NCBI RefSeq assembly: GCF_003063355.1
Contig: NZ_NESH01000002.1
Location: forward strand, 124,001-188,000
Length of the DNA stretch: 64,000 bases
Source of the DNA: Limnohabitans sp. Bal53
GTDB taxonomy: Bacteria; Pseudomonadota; Gammaproteobacteria; Burkholderiales; Burkholderiaceae_C
Reading direction: 5' to 3'
The translations under genes were made by a program, and so were the position numbers. This document shows positions 11,425 through 19,305 of the stretch, in pieces. Numbering within the stretch: position 1 is the stretch's first letter; every line of letters starts with the position of its first letter. The notes beneath the pieces were generated by a model, which was not told the DNA's origin, did not search any database, and saw only the letters and a list, made by a program, of their open reading frames with translations.

Positions 11425-11715
11425 TCAAGCGAAGGGGTCTTGCAGCACCACATCAGTCAATGGCCGCGCCACGCAGGGCAGCACACAGCCCTCGGCTTTT
11501 TCTTCGGCCGTGAGACCTGGCCATTCCATCTCGTAGTGCACCTGGCCCGAGACCAGTTGCCCTATGCAGGTGCGGCAAGTGCCCGATCGGCAGGAGCTGG
11601 GCCACCGCAGGCCGCCTTGCTCCAGCGAGTCGAGCAAACTCTGCGATTTCCAGGCGTCAAAACTGCCGCCATCCGGATTGATGCGGGCGTTAAAAAACGG
11701 GATGTCGGTGTTCAT
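11425..11715 (-). CDS. [2Fe-2S] plant-type ferredoxin domain protein
   Basis: The 96-residue protein has the plant-type ferredoxin cluster motif C-x4-C-x2-C in SSCRSGTCRTC and a downstream cysteine in GCVLPCVARP. It is an electron carrier of the fer2 family, probably serving an oxygenase or reductase, but no partner is adjacent. It is convergent with ntrC, 18 bp away. Confidence 0.9.
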   Translation of the reverse strand: MNTDIPFFNARINPDGGSFDAWKSQSLLDSLEQGGLRWPSSCRSGTCRTCIGQLVSGQVHYEMEWPGLTAEEKAEGCVLPCVARPLTDVVLQDPFA

Positions 11716-11778
11716 GCGGGCAGGGCGTGAGCCATCGGTTTTGGGGAGGGGAGGGATCTCTCTTGCGATCAGGCGTGA

Positions 11779-13146
11779 TCAGGTAGGCCCCTGAAACACC
11801 AGCCGCCATTGGCCATTTTCCAATTGCCAATACGTGCGCAAATGGCCCCCGCCTTGGGCGCGGGTCTGGTTGGGGTCTTTCATGGTCACCACCATGGTGT
11901 GGTCTTGGTCTTTCCAGTTCAAAACGGACACCAACTCCAGGGGCTGACTCTGGCTGTAGCCCAGCGTGGTCTGGGCCAGTCGTGGCCAGACTTGTGCCAA
12001 GTTCATGCCGCCTTGCTCATAACGGGGGCTGTAATGGATTTTCAGGGCCTCCGGGTCCCGGCCGTTACGCGCCTGCTGCCATTGGTCCAGTGCGGGCTTA
12101 AAGCCGGCCCATGTCTGCCCAGCCTGGTCTGCGTTCACCCATTCCAGTTGCTCGGCAATGATCACCGGCGTCATGCGCCAATCGGGCATGTTCAGCAACT
12201 GCGCCATCTCGGGGTTGGAGAGCACAACACACCCATCGGTGGCCTCCGGGGCACGGGTGTACTGCGCGCTGGGCGTGCCGTGTAGCCAGATGCCCGAACC
12301 TGTTTTTTTTCGCATCAAGTCCACGGCGTTGGGGTAGTTCAGCGTCAAGGCCCCAGCTCCAAACAAATCGGGCAAACCCGCACCGGGCAAATTGCGCAGA
12401 ATGAAGTAAACCCCCAAGGGCGTTTTGCCGTCGCCTTCTTTGTCCTTTCCGACCCCGTTCATGCCCACCGAAATGTAGGTTTCCTTGACCAGATGCAGCT
12501 GCAAACGGCCATCCGGGCCGCTGCGGTTTTCAAACCAGTACAGACGCGATTTCGACGCGTCGACTGCCGCGACATGGCGCTGGGCAGGGCTGAGGAAAGC
12601 AATGGCCGATGGAATTTTGCCCTCCAGGCTTTGGGCGCTGTCGCGCTGGAGTCGGCGTTTGGATTCCAGAATCAAATCGTCCAGCCGCTTGCGCAATGAA
12701 GGCGTGTTGAGCTCTTGGGCATCGGTCCACGCCACCGGGTTGGTCGAGCTGATGTTGAGCAAATCGGCGTACAGCAATTGGCCCAATTGAAAAGTCGGAA
12801 AGCGCTCGGCCAGCACGCTGGCTGTGGCCAAGGCTTGGGCCCGATCGCCTTCACCCCATTGGCTGTAAATTTGGCGCACCAGCGCCTCTGGCTCCAGCTC
12901 GGGTGTCGTCGAGGCCGGGGGTGTGGACGGCCCCAGCACCAATTGCCAGGGCAGTCGGTCCGAGTTGGGCGCGACCATGCTGTCGCGCCATTCGCCCAGC
13001 GTCATCATGGCCTTTTGGGTCGTCGGCTCAGCCTTGTTCAGCAACCATCCAAGGGCGATCGTCAGCACCACCAGCAGGCCAAGCCAACGCATCCCACCGC
13101 GTCGCCCCTTTTGATCGGGTGGCGGCAAACCGTGTTGGGCGCTCAA
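11779..13146 (-). CDS. L,D-transpeptidase (YkuD domain)
   Basis: The 455-residue envelope protein has one N-terminal membrane anchor (LGLLVVLTIALGWLL) after a basic cytoplasmic stretch. The YkuD catalytic domain is recognisable from IWLHGTP and the cysteine motif ATDGCVVLSN, a variant of the usual SxGC in which Ser is replaced by Thr and Asp is at the next position. The C-terminal 110 residues look like an NTF2-like domain. It would form 3-3 peptidoglycan crosslinks or attach proteins to the wall. Its start overlaps the stop of the upstream TPR gene by 4 nt, so the two are translationally coupled. Confidence 0.9.
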   Translation of the reverse strand: MSAQHGLPPPDQKGRRGGMRWLGLLVVLTIALGWLLNKAEPTTQKAMMTLGEWRDSMVAPNSDRLPWQLVLGPSTPPASTTPELEPEALVRQIYSQWGEGDRAQALATASVLAERFPTFQLGQLLYADLLNISSTNPVAWTDAQELNTPSLRKRLDDLILESKRRLQRDSAQSLEGKIPSAIAFLSPAQRHVAAVDASKSRLYWFENRSGPDGRLQLHLVKETYISVGMNGVGKDKEGDGKTPLGVYFILRNLPGAGLPDLFGAGALTLNYPNAVDLMRKKTGSGIWLHGTPSAQYTRAPEATDGCVVLSNPEMAQLLNMPDWRMTPVIIAEQLEWVNADQAGQTWAGFKPALDQWQQARNGRDPEALKIHYSPRYEQGGMNLAQVWPRLAQTTLGYSQSQPLELVSVLNWKDQDHTMVVTMKDPNQTRAQGGGHLRTYWQLENGQWRLVFQGPT

Positions 13147-14225
13147 TTGACCAACTCACGCGCAATCAGCCAGCGGTTGCCTTGCCGCACCATCTCCAAG
13201 GTCTTGCGGTTGGTGCCCTTCAAGTTGTCCGAGCTGTAAATTTGCTTGAAGCGCACCGAAGCTGTTTCGCCATTGACTTTGACTTGCATCTCCCGCACTT
13301 CCACCGAAATCGATTGGTTGGCCATGATGCGATTGCGCCGCTCCACCTCCCATTGGGCTCGGCTGGCTCGGTTGACGGGTTGAAAGTTGCTTGCGTAAGC
13401 GGCGTAATACCGCTGCAAATCCTTCTCGCTCCAGGCTTTGGCCCAATCCTGCACCGCTTTGTCGATGGCCGCGCGGTCTGCTGCTCGGGCATCGTTTGCA
13501 AGGGGCGCTGCAGGTGGGGTGGCAGGCGTGGTGGCAGGCGTTGTGGCAGGGGTGATTGAGCTGGCGGCAGGCGCAGAAGCTGGCGCGAGCGCCGCCGCAT
13601 GGGGGGCTGGTGCCTGACCCCGCTGCTCACTGCCTAGGCTGCTCAGACTGCCCATGGTGCCCAGCAAGGTCAATTGCGGGGCGCTGGCCTTGGCTTTGGG
13701 GTCGAGCTGCAGGGCCTTGGCATAGCTTTTCTTGGCCAAATGGCTGTGCACATCCGACAGATTGCGGTGTGCGGCAGCGTAGCTGGGGTGGGTTTGCAGG
13801 GCCTTTTCCAAATAGGTTTTGGACGCTTCGAGCTGGCCTTTGGACGCGTACAGCACCCCCAAATTGTTGTAGGCCTCGGAGTGCTCGGGATGCGTTTGGG
13901 TGATTTGTTTGAAGGTCTCAATGGCCTTGTCGATCTGGCCTTGCTGGGCTTGAACCACGCCCTCCATGAAGCGCCACTGCACCGCTTGCGGTGCGTTTTT
14001 GCGTTCGTTTTGAACCAGTCGGCGGGCCTGATCGAGCTGCCCGCCTTGTATGGCTTTTTTGATGGCCTCTTCGGCAGCGCTTGGGCTTTGCGCCATTGTG
14101 GCCGACGCCCACCCGAGCAAACCCACAGACAGAGCCAGCGTGGCCAGGCTTCGGACGTGCCGCAAACGTGCCAAGTGCCTGGGCTCAAAAGGGTAAATCT
14201 TCATGAACGCTTGGACCCCATGCAA
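13143..14225 (-). CDS. Periplasmic TPR protein with C-terminal NTF2-like domain
   Basis: The 360-residue protein has a signal sequence (SLATLALSVGLLGWASATMAQS), then about four TPR repeats between residues 50 and 175 (for example SEAYNNLGVLYASKGQLEA), an Ala/Pro/Thr linker at 200-240, and an NTF2/SnoaL-like domain at about 245-360 that matches the C-terminal type found with L,D-transpeptidases. The partner transpeptidase follows directly with a 4-nt overlap. ATG 14204 (MKIYPFEP) is an alternative start. It may position or regulate the transpeptidase. Confidence 0.8.
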   Translation of the reverse strand: MHGVQAFMKIYPFEPRHLARLRHVRSLATLALSVGLLGWASATMAQSPSAAEEAIKKAIQGGQLDQARRLVQNERKNAPQAVQWRFMEGVVQAQQGQIDKAIETFKQITQTHPEHSEAYNNLGVLYASKGQLEASKTYLEKALQTHPSYAAAHRNLSDVHSHLAKKSYAKALQLDPKAKASAPQLTLLGTMGSLSSLGSEQRGQAPAPHAAALAPASAPAASSITPATTPATTPATPPAAPLANDARAADRAAIDKAVQDWAKAWSEKDLQRYYAAYASNFQPVNRASRAQWEVERRNRIMANQSISVEVREMQVKVNGETASVRFKQIYSSDNLKGTNRKTLEMVRQGNRWLIARELVN

Positions 14226-14401
14226 AGCGTCCTATTTTATCGGCCGAATGCCTCCATCAGCCCCGACTTTGCCAAGCCACTGCAAACCCTGTGAGTGAAT
14301 GCTGCTTCCTTTGGTGGGCCAGGCCTTCACAGGCATGGGCCTGGTGGTGCTGTGTGGTGTGGTGGCGGGCCGCATCAAGGGCGCAGCCAAGGCCTGATCG
14401 C

Positions 14402-15100
14402 TCAGGGCAGGGGGTGTTGACCGGCGATGAAAGGCGACAGGGCCGACCACTGCACGGGGGCCTTGAATGCCAAAGCTTGCTCGGTAAAAGGGTGCACAAA
14501 GGCCAGCTCTTGCGCATGCAGCAGCAAGCGGGGGCTCAGGGCCTTGATGTCTGGTGGCGCGTACAGCGAGTCGCCCAACATGGGGTGGCCCATGCTTTGC
14601 ATGTGCACGCGCAGCTGGTGCGTGCGGCCCGTGACGGGTTCGAGCTCGATCAGGCTGGCGCTGAAATTGTCACTGTGGCTGCTTTGCAGGGCACGCCAGC
14701 GGCTGCGGCTGGCTTTGCCATCGGGGTGGATGATGTGCAGCGGGCGGCGCTCCCAGTCCAGCAAGATGGGGCCGTCGATGGTGCGCCAGCCGTCTTCGTC
14801 GGGCAGCTCGGCCGCTTGGGTTTGCTCTGGTTGGCCAGCCACCACCGCCACATAGCGTTTTTTGACCTGGCGCGTTTCAAACAACTTGCTCAAGCGCCGC
14901 TGGGCTTCGATGCCCCGGGCCATCAGCAGCAAGCCCGAGGTGTCTTGGTCCAAGCGGTGCACGATCAGGGCGTCGGGATAGCGGTCCTGCACCCGTTTGG
15001 ACAGGCAATCTTGCTTGTCCGGGCCGCGACCGGGCACCGACAACAAGCCGCTGGGTTTTTCCAGCACCAGCAGGTGCTCGTCTTCGTGGATCGGGGTCAT
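14402..15100 (-). CDS. RluA-family pseudouridine synthase
   Basis: The 232-residue enzyme converts uridine to pseudouridine in rRNA or tRNA. The catalytic motif is IVHRLDQDTSGLLLMA, with the active-site Asp in HRLDxxTSG, followed by KKRYVAVVAG and the late motif TGRTHQLRVHMQSMGHPMLGD, here cited as TGRTHQLRVHM. The start is ATG 15100, with no S4 domain in front. The length fits RluA itself (about 219 residues); the target position cannot be read from the sequence. Confidence 0.92.
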   Translation of the reverse strand: MTPIHEDEHLLVLEKPSGLLSVPGRGPDKQDCLSKRVQDRYPDALIVHRLDQDTSGLLLMARGIEAQRRLSKLFETRQVKKRYVAVVAGQPEQTQAAELPDEDGWRTIDGPILLDWERRPLHIIHPDGKASRSRWRALQSSHSDNFSASLIELEPVTGRTHQLRVHMQSMGHPMLGDSLYAPPDIKALSPRLLLHAQELAFVHPFTEQALAFKAPVQWSALSPFIAGQHPLP

Positions 15101-15150
15101 GCAGGGCGGGCCAAGTGGGCCCCGTCAACAGGGCGCTCGGCCTAAAAAAA

Positions 15151-15291
15151 TCACTTGTCTTTGACTTTGCCGCGTGGGGCCACAAAAGTGGTCGGGGCCA
15201 TGGGGCGGTCGGAGGTGAAGGTCTTGGGCGGCGCGGTGTCCTTCTTTGGCTTCTTGGCCATTTTGTTGCTGCGTTGTTCGCCTTTGGCCAT
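15151..15291 (-). CDS. Small conserved-looking basic protein (46 aa)
   Basis: A short frame encodes 46 residues beginning MAKGEQRSNKMAKKPKKD and ending RGKVKDK, with about one third Lys/Arg. The start MAKGxQxSNKxAKKPKK is a pattern I know from small uncharacterised proteins in many proteobacteria. It has its own 117-bp upstream gap and follows the terminator of the nitroreductase gene, so it is probably transcribed alone. Its function is unknown; the charge suggests a nucleic-acid or ribosome contact. Confidence 0.7.
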   Translation of the reverse strand: MAKGEQRSNKMAKKPKKDTAPPKTFTSDRPMAPTTFVAPRGKVKDK

Positions 15292-15343
15292 GTTCGTTCC
15301 TTGGAAAGTCATCCCGGCTTGGGAAGCCCTTGATGTTAAAGCA

Positions 15344-15368
15344 CAAAGCCGCAGATTCTGCGGCTTTG
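15344..15368 (-). terminator. Terminator of the nitroreductase gene
   Basis: CAAAGCCGCAGA and TCTGCGGCTTTG form a 12-bp inverted repeat with a minimal loop, 40 bp beyond the stop of the nitroreductase gene. On the minus strand it is followed by a TTTGTGCTTTAA stretch, a weak T run. Confidence 0.65.
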
Positions 15369-15408
15369 AGGCGGTATGCAGCAGGCCCGCTGGCAGCGGG
15401 CGCAGCCC

Positions 15409-16047
15409 TTATTTGACTTCGGTCACAAACTGGGCAGTGGGGCGGCGCACCTTCTTCAGGTTGGCCAGCCAATCGCCTTCGGCCGCGCGGTAGCCCAGCG
15501 GCACAATCACCACGCTGCGCAGTCCGCGCGCGCTCAGGCCCAAGATCTCGTCCACGGCTTTCGGGTCAAAACCTTCCATGGGCGTGGCGTCCACTTCTTC
15601 AAAAGCGGCAGCGATCAAGGCTGCGCCCAAACCAATGTAGGCCTGGCGCGCCGCGTGCTCGTAGTTCACTTCGGGCGAGCGGGCAGGGTAGTTCTTGAGC
15701 AACATCTGGCGGTAGTTTTCCCAGCCTTCGTTGGTGCCGCCGCGCTGCGCGTTGGTCATGTCAAACATCATGTTGATGCGCTCGGCCGTGTAGTTGTCCC
15801 AAGCGGCAAACACCAACAGGTGCGAGCCGTCGGTGATCTGGGCCTGGCCCCAAGCCTTGGGCTTGATCTGCTCGCGCACAGCGGTGTTGGTCACCACGAT
15901 GATCTCAAACGGCTGCAGACCGCTCGATGTGGGGGCCAAACGGGCGGCTTCGACGATGCGGTCCACTTTGTCTTGGGCCACAACTTTGGTCGGGTCCATT
16001 TTTTTGCAGGCATAGCGCCATTCGAGTTTGTTCAGCAAGTCAGACAT
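15409..16047 (-). CDS. NAD(P)H-dependent nitroreductase-family oxidoreductase
   Basis: The 212-residue flavoprotein is of the nitroreductase fold (NfsB/YfkO-like). Evidence is the FMN-binding N-terminus LEWRYACKKMDPTK, AARLAPTSSGLQPFE (SSxNxQPWxF-type motif) and the C-terminal glycine segment VIVPLGYRAAEGD. It starts at ATG 16047 (MSDLLNKL); a longer frame to 16137 exists but adds an unlikely segment. It may reduce quinones or nitro compounds. It has its own terminator and no obvious partner. Confidence 0.9.
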   Translation of the reverse strand: MSDLLNKLEWRYACKKMDPTKVVAQDKVDRIVEAARLAPTSSGLQPFEIIVVTNTAVREQIKPKAWGQAQITDGSHLLVFAAWDNYTAERINMMFDMTNAQRGGTNEGWENYRQMLLKNYPARSPEVNYEHAARQAYIGLGAALIAAAFEEVDATPMEGFDPKAVDEILGLSARGLRSVVIVPLGYRAAEGDWLANLKKVRRPTAQFVTEVK

Positions 16048-16147
16048 GGGGTTTCCCTTGGGCGGTAAAAAGCGGTTAAAAGACGCGCGATTGTGCAGGA
16101 ACAGGCCCAGCACGCGCGTCGCAGGGGCGCAAGTCACTGGCCCGGGC

Positions 16148-16678
16148 TCAGACTTGTTGCCAGGTGCCCGTGGGCAGGCCGTCCAGGTTGTAAGGCCCCA
16201 CGGCGGTGCGGATCAGGCGCAGCGTGGGCAGGCCCACAGCCGCGGTCATGCGCCGCACTTGGCGGTTGCGGCCCTCGCGAATGCACAACTCCAGCCACGA
16301 GGTGGGAATGCTTTGCCGCTCCCGAATCGGTGGGTTGCGTGGCCACAGGTCCGCAGGCGGCTCCACAGCGCGGGCACGGGCGGGCAGGGTGGGGCCGTCG
16401 TTCAGCGTCACGCCCCGGGCCAAGGCGGTCAGGGCTGCGTCGCTCACCAAGCCCTCCACCTGCACCAGATAGGTCTTTTCCATCTTGAAGCGCGGGTCGG
16501 CAATGCGGGCCTGCTCATTTCCATCGTCGGTCAGCAGCAGCAAACCTTCGCTGTCGGCGTCCAGGCGCCCGGCCACATACACACCCGGCAGGTCGATGTG
16601 GTCTTTGAGCCCCTGCCAGCGCCCCTCGGGGGTGAACTGGCTGAGCACGCCATAAGGTTTGTTGAAGCGAATCAGCAT
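16148..16678 (-). CDS. RsuA/RluE-type pseudouridine synthase
   Basis: The 176-residue enzyme belongs to the RsuA/RluB/E/F group. It has the catalytic segment [16 protein letters not shown], with the Asp of [14 protein letters not shown], and the C-terminal motif [12 protein letters not shown]. It lacks an S4 domain, as RluE does, and starts [18 protein letters not shown] 16735 would add 19 poorly conserved residues. RluE acts on 23S rRNA, but the target here is inferred. Confidence 0.88.
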   Translation of the reverse strand: MLIRFNKPYGVLSQFTPEGRWQGLKDHIDLPGVYVAGRLDADSEGLLLLTDDGNEQARIADPRFKMEKTYLVQVEGLVSDAALTALARGVTLNDGPTLPARARAVEPPADLWPRNPPIRERQSIPTSWLELCIREGRNRQVRRMTAAVGLPTLRLIRTAVGPYNLDGLPTGTWQQV

Positions 16679-16867
16679 GAAACTCGGGGCCCCCAAAAAA
16701 ACATCAGCGTAGCGGGTTTTGTGGTGGCGCTGCATTCGGTGCTCACCGTGCACCCAAAATGGGCCTTTTTCAGCCCATCGGGGTGATTAGACTCAACAAA
16801 GAGCCGGTCAGACCCGAATTTTGAGTTGTTTAAGGTTAGAATTCCCTTTTCACATTTATAAGAAACA

Positions 16868-16892
16868 GCAAAGTTTTTTCGAAAAACTTTGC
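16868..16892 (+). other. Leader hairpin overlapping the ops-like element
   Basis: GCAAAGTTTTT and AAAAACTTTGC form an 11-bp stem with a 3-nt TCG loop. The right arm ends inside the first bases of the ops-like element at 16890. There is no T run after the stem, so it is not a normal terminator on the plus strand. Confidence 0.6.
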
Positions 16893-16901
16893 GGTAGCGT
16901 G
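16890..16901 (+). promoter_or_regulatory. ops-like element (RfaH recruitment site) of the polysaccharide locus
   Basis: TGCGGTAGCGTG matches 11 of 12 bases of the ops element GGCGGTAGCGTG, which pauses RNA polymerase and recruits the anti-termination factor RfaH. It lies 61 bp before the first polysaccharide-export gene, on the coding strand, where JUMPstart/ops elements sit in enterobacterial O-antigen and capsule operons. Confidence 0.75.
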
Positions 16902-16962
16902 GGCGATATAAATTATGCCTAGCGTTAAATATATTAAAATTACTAAAAGCACCATTAATTGA

Positions 16963-19305
16963 ATGAAAAAAAATCGATTTTTCAATAAGCTTTTACTTGC
17001 GCTTGCACCGGCCATCGGCGCGCTCATGGTCACCATGCCCTTGGCCCAAGCCCAAATGGTGGTTGCACCTGCGGCGCTGACGTCTGGCGCTGGCATGGGC
17101 ATGCAAGCCCCTTCAGCAGCCCCAGCCATGCTCATGCCCACCGCGCCCATGTTGACTGCACCCGCAGCCAATCCTGCGGCGCCCACAGGTCAAGCAGACG
17201 GCAAGGCCATCTCGGGTGGAGACCCCGCGCCACCCACAGCGCCCACTCTGATGGCCGACCGGGCCGCTTTGGTGCCCAACCAATTTCAGCGCTTTGTACA
17301 AGGCGCCACAGGCCGCGACTTGCCACTCTATGGCTACAACCTGTTTGACGGCAACCGCTACAACGCCCTGGCCAATGTGCCCGTGCCCGCCAACTACGTG
17401 CTGGGCCCCGGCGACGACATCGACCTCAAAATCTGGGGTTCCGTGGACACGGCCCTGCGCCTGACGGTCGACCGCAACGGCCAAATCAGCATCCCCAAAG
17501 TGGGCACCTTCACCGTGGCTGGCACGCGTGCTGACCAACTCGAAAGCGTGTTGCGCGCCCAAATGGCCCGCGTTTTTACCAATTTCCAGCTCAATGCCAC
17601 CTTGGGCCGTTTGCGCAGCATTCAGGTCTATGTGGTGGGCCAGGCGCGCCAGCCCGGGGCTTACAACGTCTCGGGTCTGTCCACCCTCATCAGCGCCTTG
17701 TTCGAAAGTGGCGGCCCATCGGCCACAGGCAGCATGCGCAACATTCAGCTGGTGCGGGCCGGCCAAACGCTCAGCACGCTCGACCTGTACAACTTCATCC
17801 ACAGCGGCCAAACCACGGGCGACATGCGGCTCATGCCCGGTGACGTGATCGTCATCCCCCCAGCAGGCCCCCGCGTGGCGCTCTTGGGTGCGCTCGACAC
17901 CCCCGCTATTTATGAACTGCGCCAGCCACAAGAAAGCCTGGAAGCCCTCTTGTCCTACAGCGGTGGCTTGAAGATCATCGCCACCCCGCACAAAGCCTTG
18001 GTCGAGCGCATCAACCCCGCCAACGGCCAAGCCCCCCGCAGCGTGCAAGAGCGCAGCCTCGACACCGCTGGCCTGCAAAGCACCGTGCGTGATGGCGACA
18101 TCGTCACCTTGTTCCCCATCAGCCCCCAGTTCTCGAATGCCGTCACCCTGCGTGGCAATGTGGCCGCGCCCCTGCGCTACAGCTTTGTGCCCGGCATGCG
18201 CGTGTCAGACCTGATCCCCGAGCCGCAGGCCCTGATCCAAAGCGACTACTACACCCGCAAAAACATCATCGTTCAATACGAATCGGGCAAAGCCGTGGCG
18301 GGTGACCGCGTCATCAACGACGTGAAAAACTTGCTCGAAGAAATCAACTGGGACTACGCCGCCATCGAGCGGCTGGACCCGGTTCAGGTCAAAACCGTGC
18401 TCATCCCCTTCAACCTGGGCCAAGCCCTCCAAAACAAAGACTCCGCCAACAACCTGCAGTTGCAAGCGGGTGATGTGGTCACCGTCTTTGGCGTGCGCGA
18501 CCTGCCCGTGCCCATGGAAAAGCGCAACCAATTTGTGCGCATTGCGGGCGAAGTCAAAGTGCCCGGCGTCTACCAAATTACCCCGGGCGAAACTCTGCCC
18601 CAGTTGCTCGCCAAAGCAGGCGGCTACAGCGCCAACGCTTTCCCCTACGGCACCAATTTCACGCGCGAGAGCACGCGCCGTGAGCAGCAAACCAACCTCG
18701 ACAAAGCCATCCGCAAGCTTGAACAAGACATCAATGGCCAAGTGGCCACGCAACTCCAAAACGTGAGCGACACCGAAAAAGGCAGTGGCGTACAAGCGCA
18801 AATCGCCGGCCAGCGCATCTTGTTGTCGCGTTTGCAAAGCATGAAAGCCAGCGGACGCATTGCCTTGGAAATGTCGCCCGACAGCTCCGAGCTGCCACCC
18901 CTCTCACTGGAAGACGGTGACAGCATCGTGGTGCCCCACCGCCCCAGCTTTGTGGGTGTTTACGGTGCGGTTCAGTCCGAGACCAGTTTCATCTTCAGGC
19001 CCGGCCAAAGTGTCAGCCACTACATCGACAAAGCCGGCCTCACCCGCGAAGCCGACCTCGAAGCGGCCATCGTCATCCGCGCCGACGGCACTGTGCAATC
19101 GAACCAAGCCAGCCGCAGCATCTGGGGCATGGGCAACAGCAGCTTTATGGCCAGCAGCCTGAACCCGGGCGACACGGTCTTTGTGCCCGAAGTGCTGGAC
19201 CGCCGCAGCGCCTACACCCAGTTCATCCAAGGCGCCAAAGAGTGGACCACCTTGCTGTACCAATTCGGCCTGGGTGCTGCAGCCCTGAAGACCATCCGCC
19301 AATGA
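16963..19305 (+). CDS. Polysaccharide export protein (Wza-like, SLBB domains)
   Basis: The 780-residue protein has a signal peptide ending near residues 30-32 (PLAQAQ) and a Met/Ala/Pro-rich spacer. The polysaccharide-export domain begins around residue 140 (VLGPGDDIDLKIWGSVD), followed by several SLBB-type segments (VYVVGQARQPGAYNVSG, IAGEVKVPGVYQITPGE, and a third near GVYGAVQSETSFIFRPG). It is about twice the length of E. coli Wza. There is no cysteine lipobox at the signal cleavage site. It should form or contribute to the outer-membrane export channel. The following gene overlaps it by 4 nt. Confidence 0.93.
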   Translation: MKKNRFFNKLLLALAPAIGALMVTMPLAQAQMVVAPAALTSGAGMGMQAPSAAPAMLMPTAPMLTAPAANPAAPTGQADGKAISGGDPAPPTAPTLMADRAALVPNQFQRFVQGATGRDLPLYGYNLFDGNRYNALANVPVPANYVLGPGDDIDLKIWGSVDTALRLTVDRNGQISIPKVGTFTVAGTRADQLESVLRAQMARVFTNFQLNATLGRLRSIQVYVVGQARQPGAYNVSGLSTLISALFESGGPSATGSMRNIQLVRAGQTLSTLDLYNFIHSGQTTGDMRLMPGDVIVIPPAGPRVALLGALDTPAIYELRQPQESLEALLSYSGGLKIIATPHKALVERINPANGQAPRSVQERSLDTAGLQSTVRDGDIVTLFPISPQFSNAVTLRGNVAAPLRYSFVPGMRVSDLIPEPQALIQSDYYTRKNIIVQYESGKAVAGDRVINDVKNLLEEINWDYAAIERLDPVQVKTVLIPFNLGQALQNKDSANNLQLQAGDVVTVFGVRDLPVPMEKRNQFVRIAGEVKVPGVYQITPGETLPQLLAKAGGYSANAFPYGTNFTRESTRREQQTNLDKAIRKLEQDINGQVATQLQNVSDTEKGSGVQAQIAGQRILLSRLQSMKASGRIALEMSPDSSELPPLSLEDGDSIVVPHRPSFVGVYGAVQSETSFIFRPGQSVSHYIDKAGLTREADLEAAIVIRADGTVQSNQASRSIWGMGNSSFMASSLNPGDTVFVPEVLDRRSAYTQFIQGAKEWTTLLYQFGLGAAALKTIRQ

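Noticed and set aside
14299..14397. Plus-strand 32-codon frame (hydrophobic, MLLPLVGQAF...) next to the RluA gene
   Set aside because: It could be a tiny membrane peptide but has no ribosome site, no coupling and no known relative; it is too weak to call.
16861..16892. Terminator before the polysaccharide exporter
   Set aside because: The hairpin is strong but is followed by GGTAGCGTG and not a T run.
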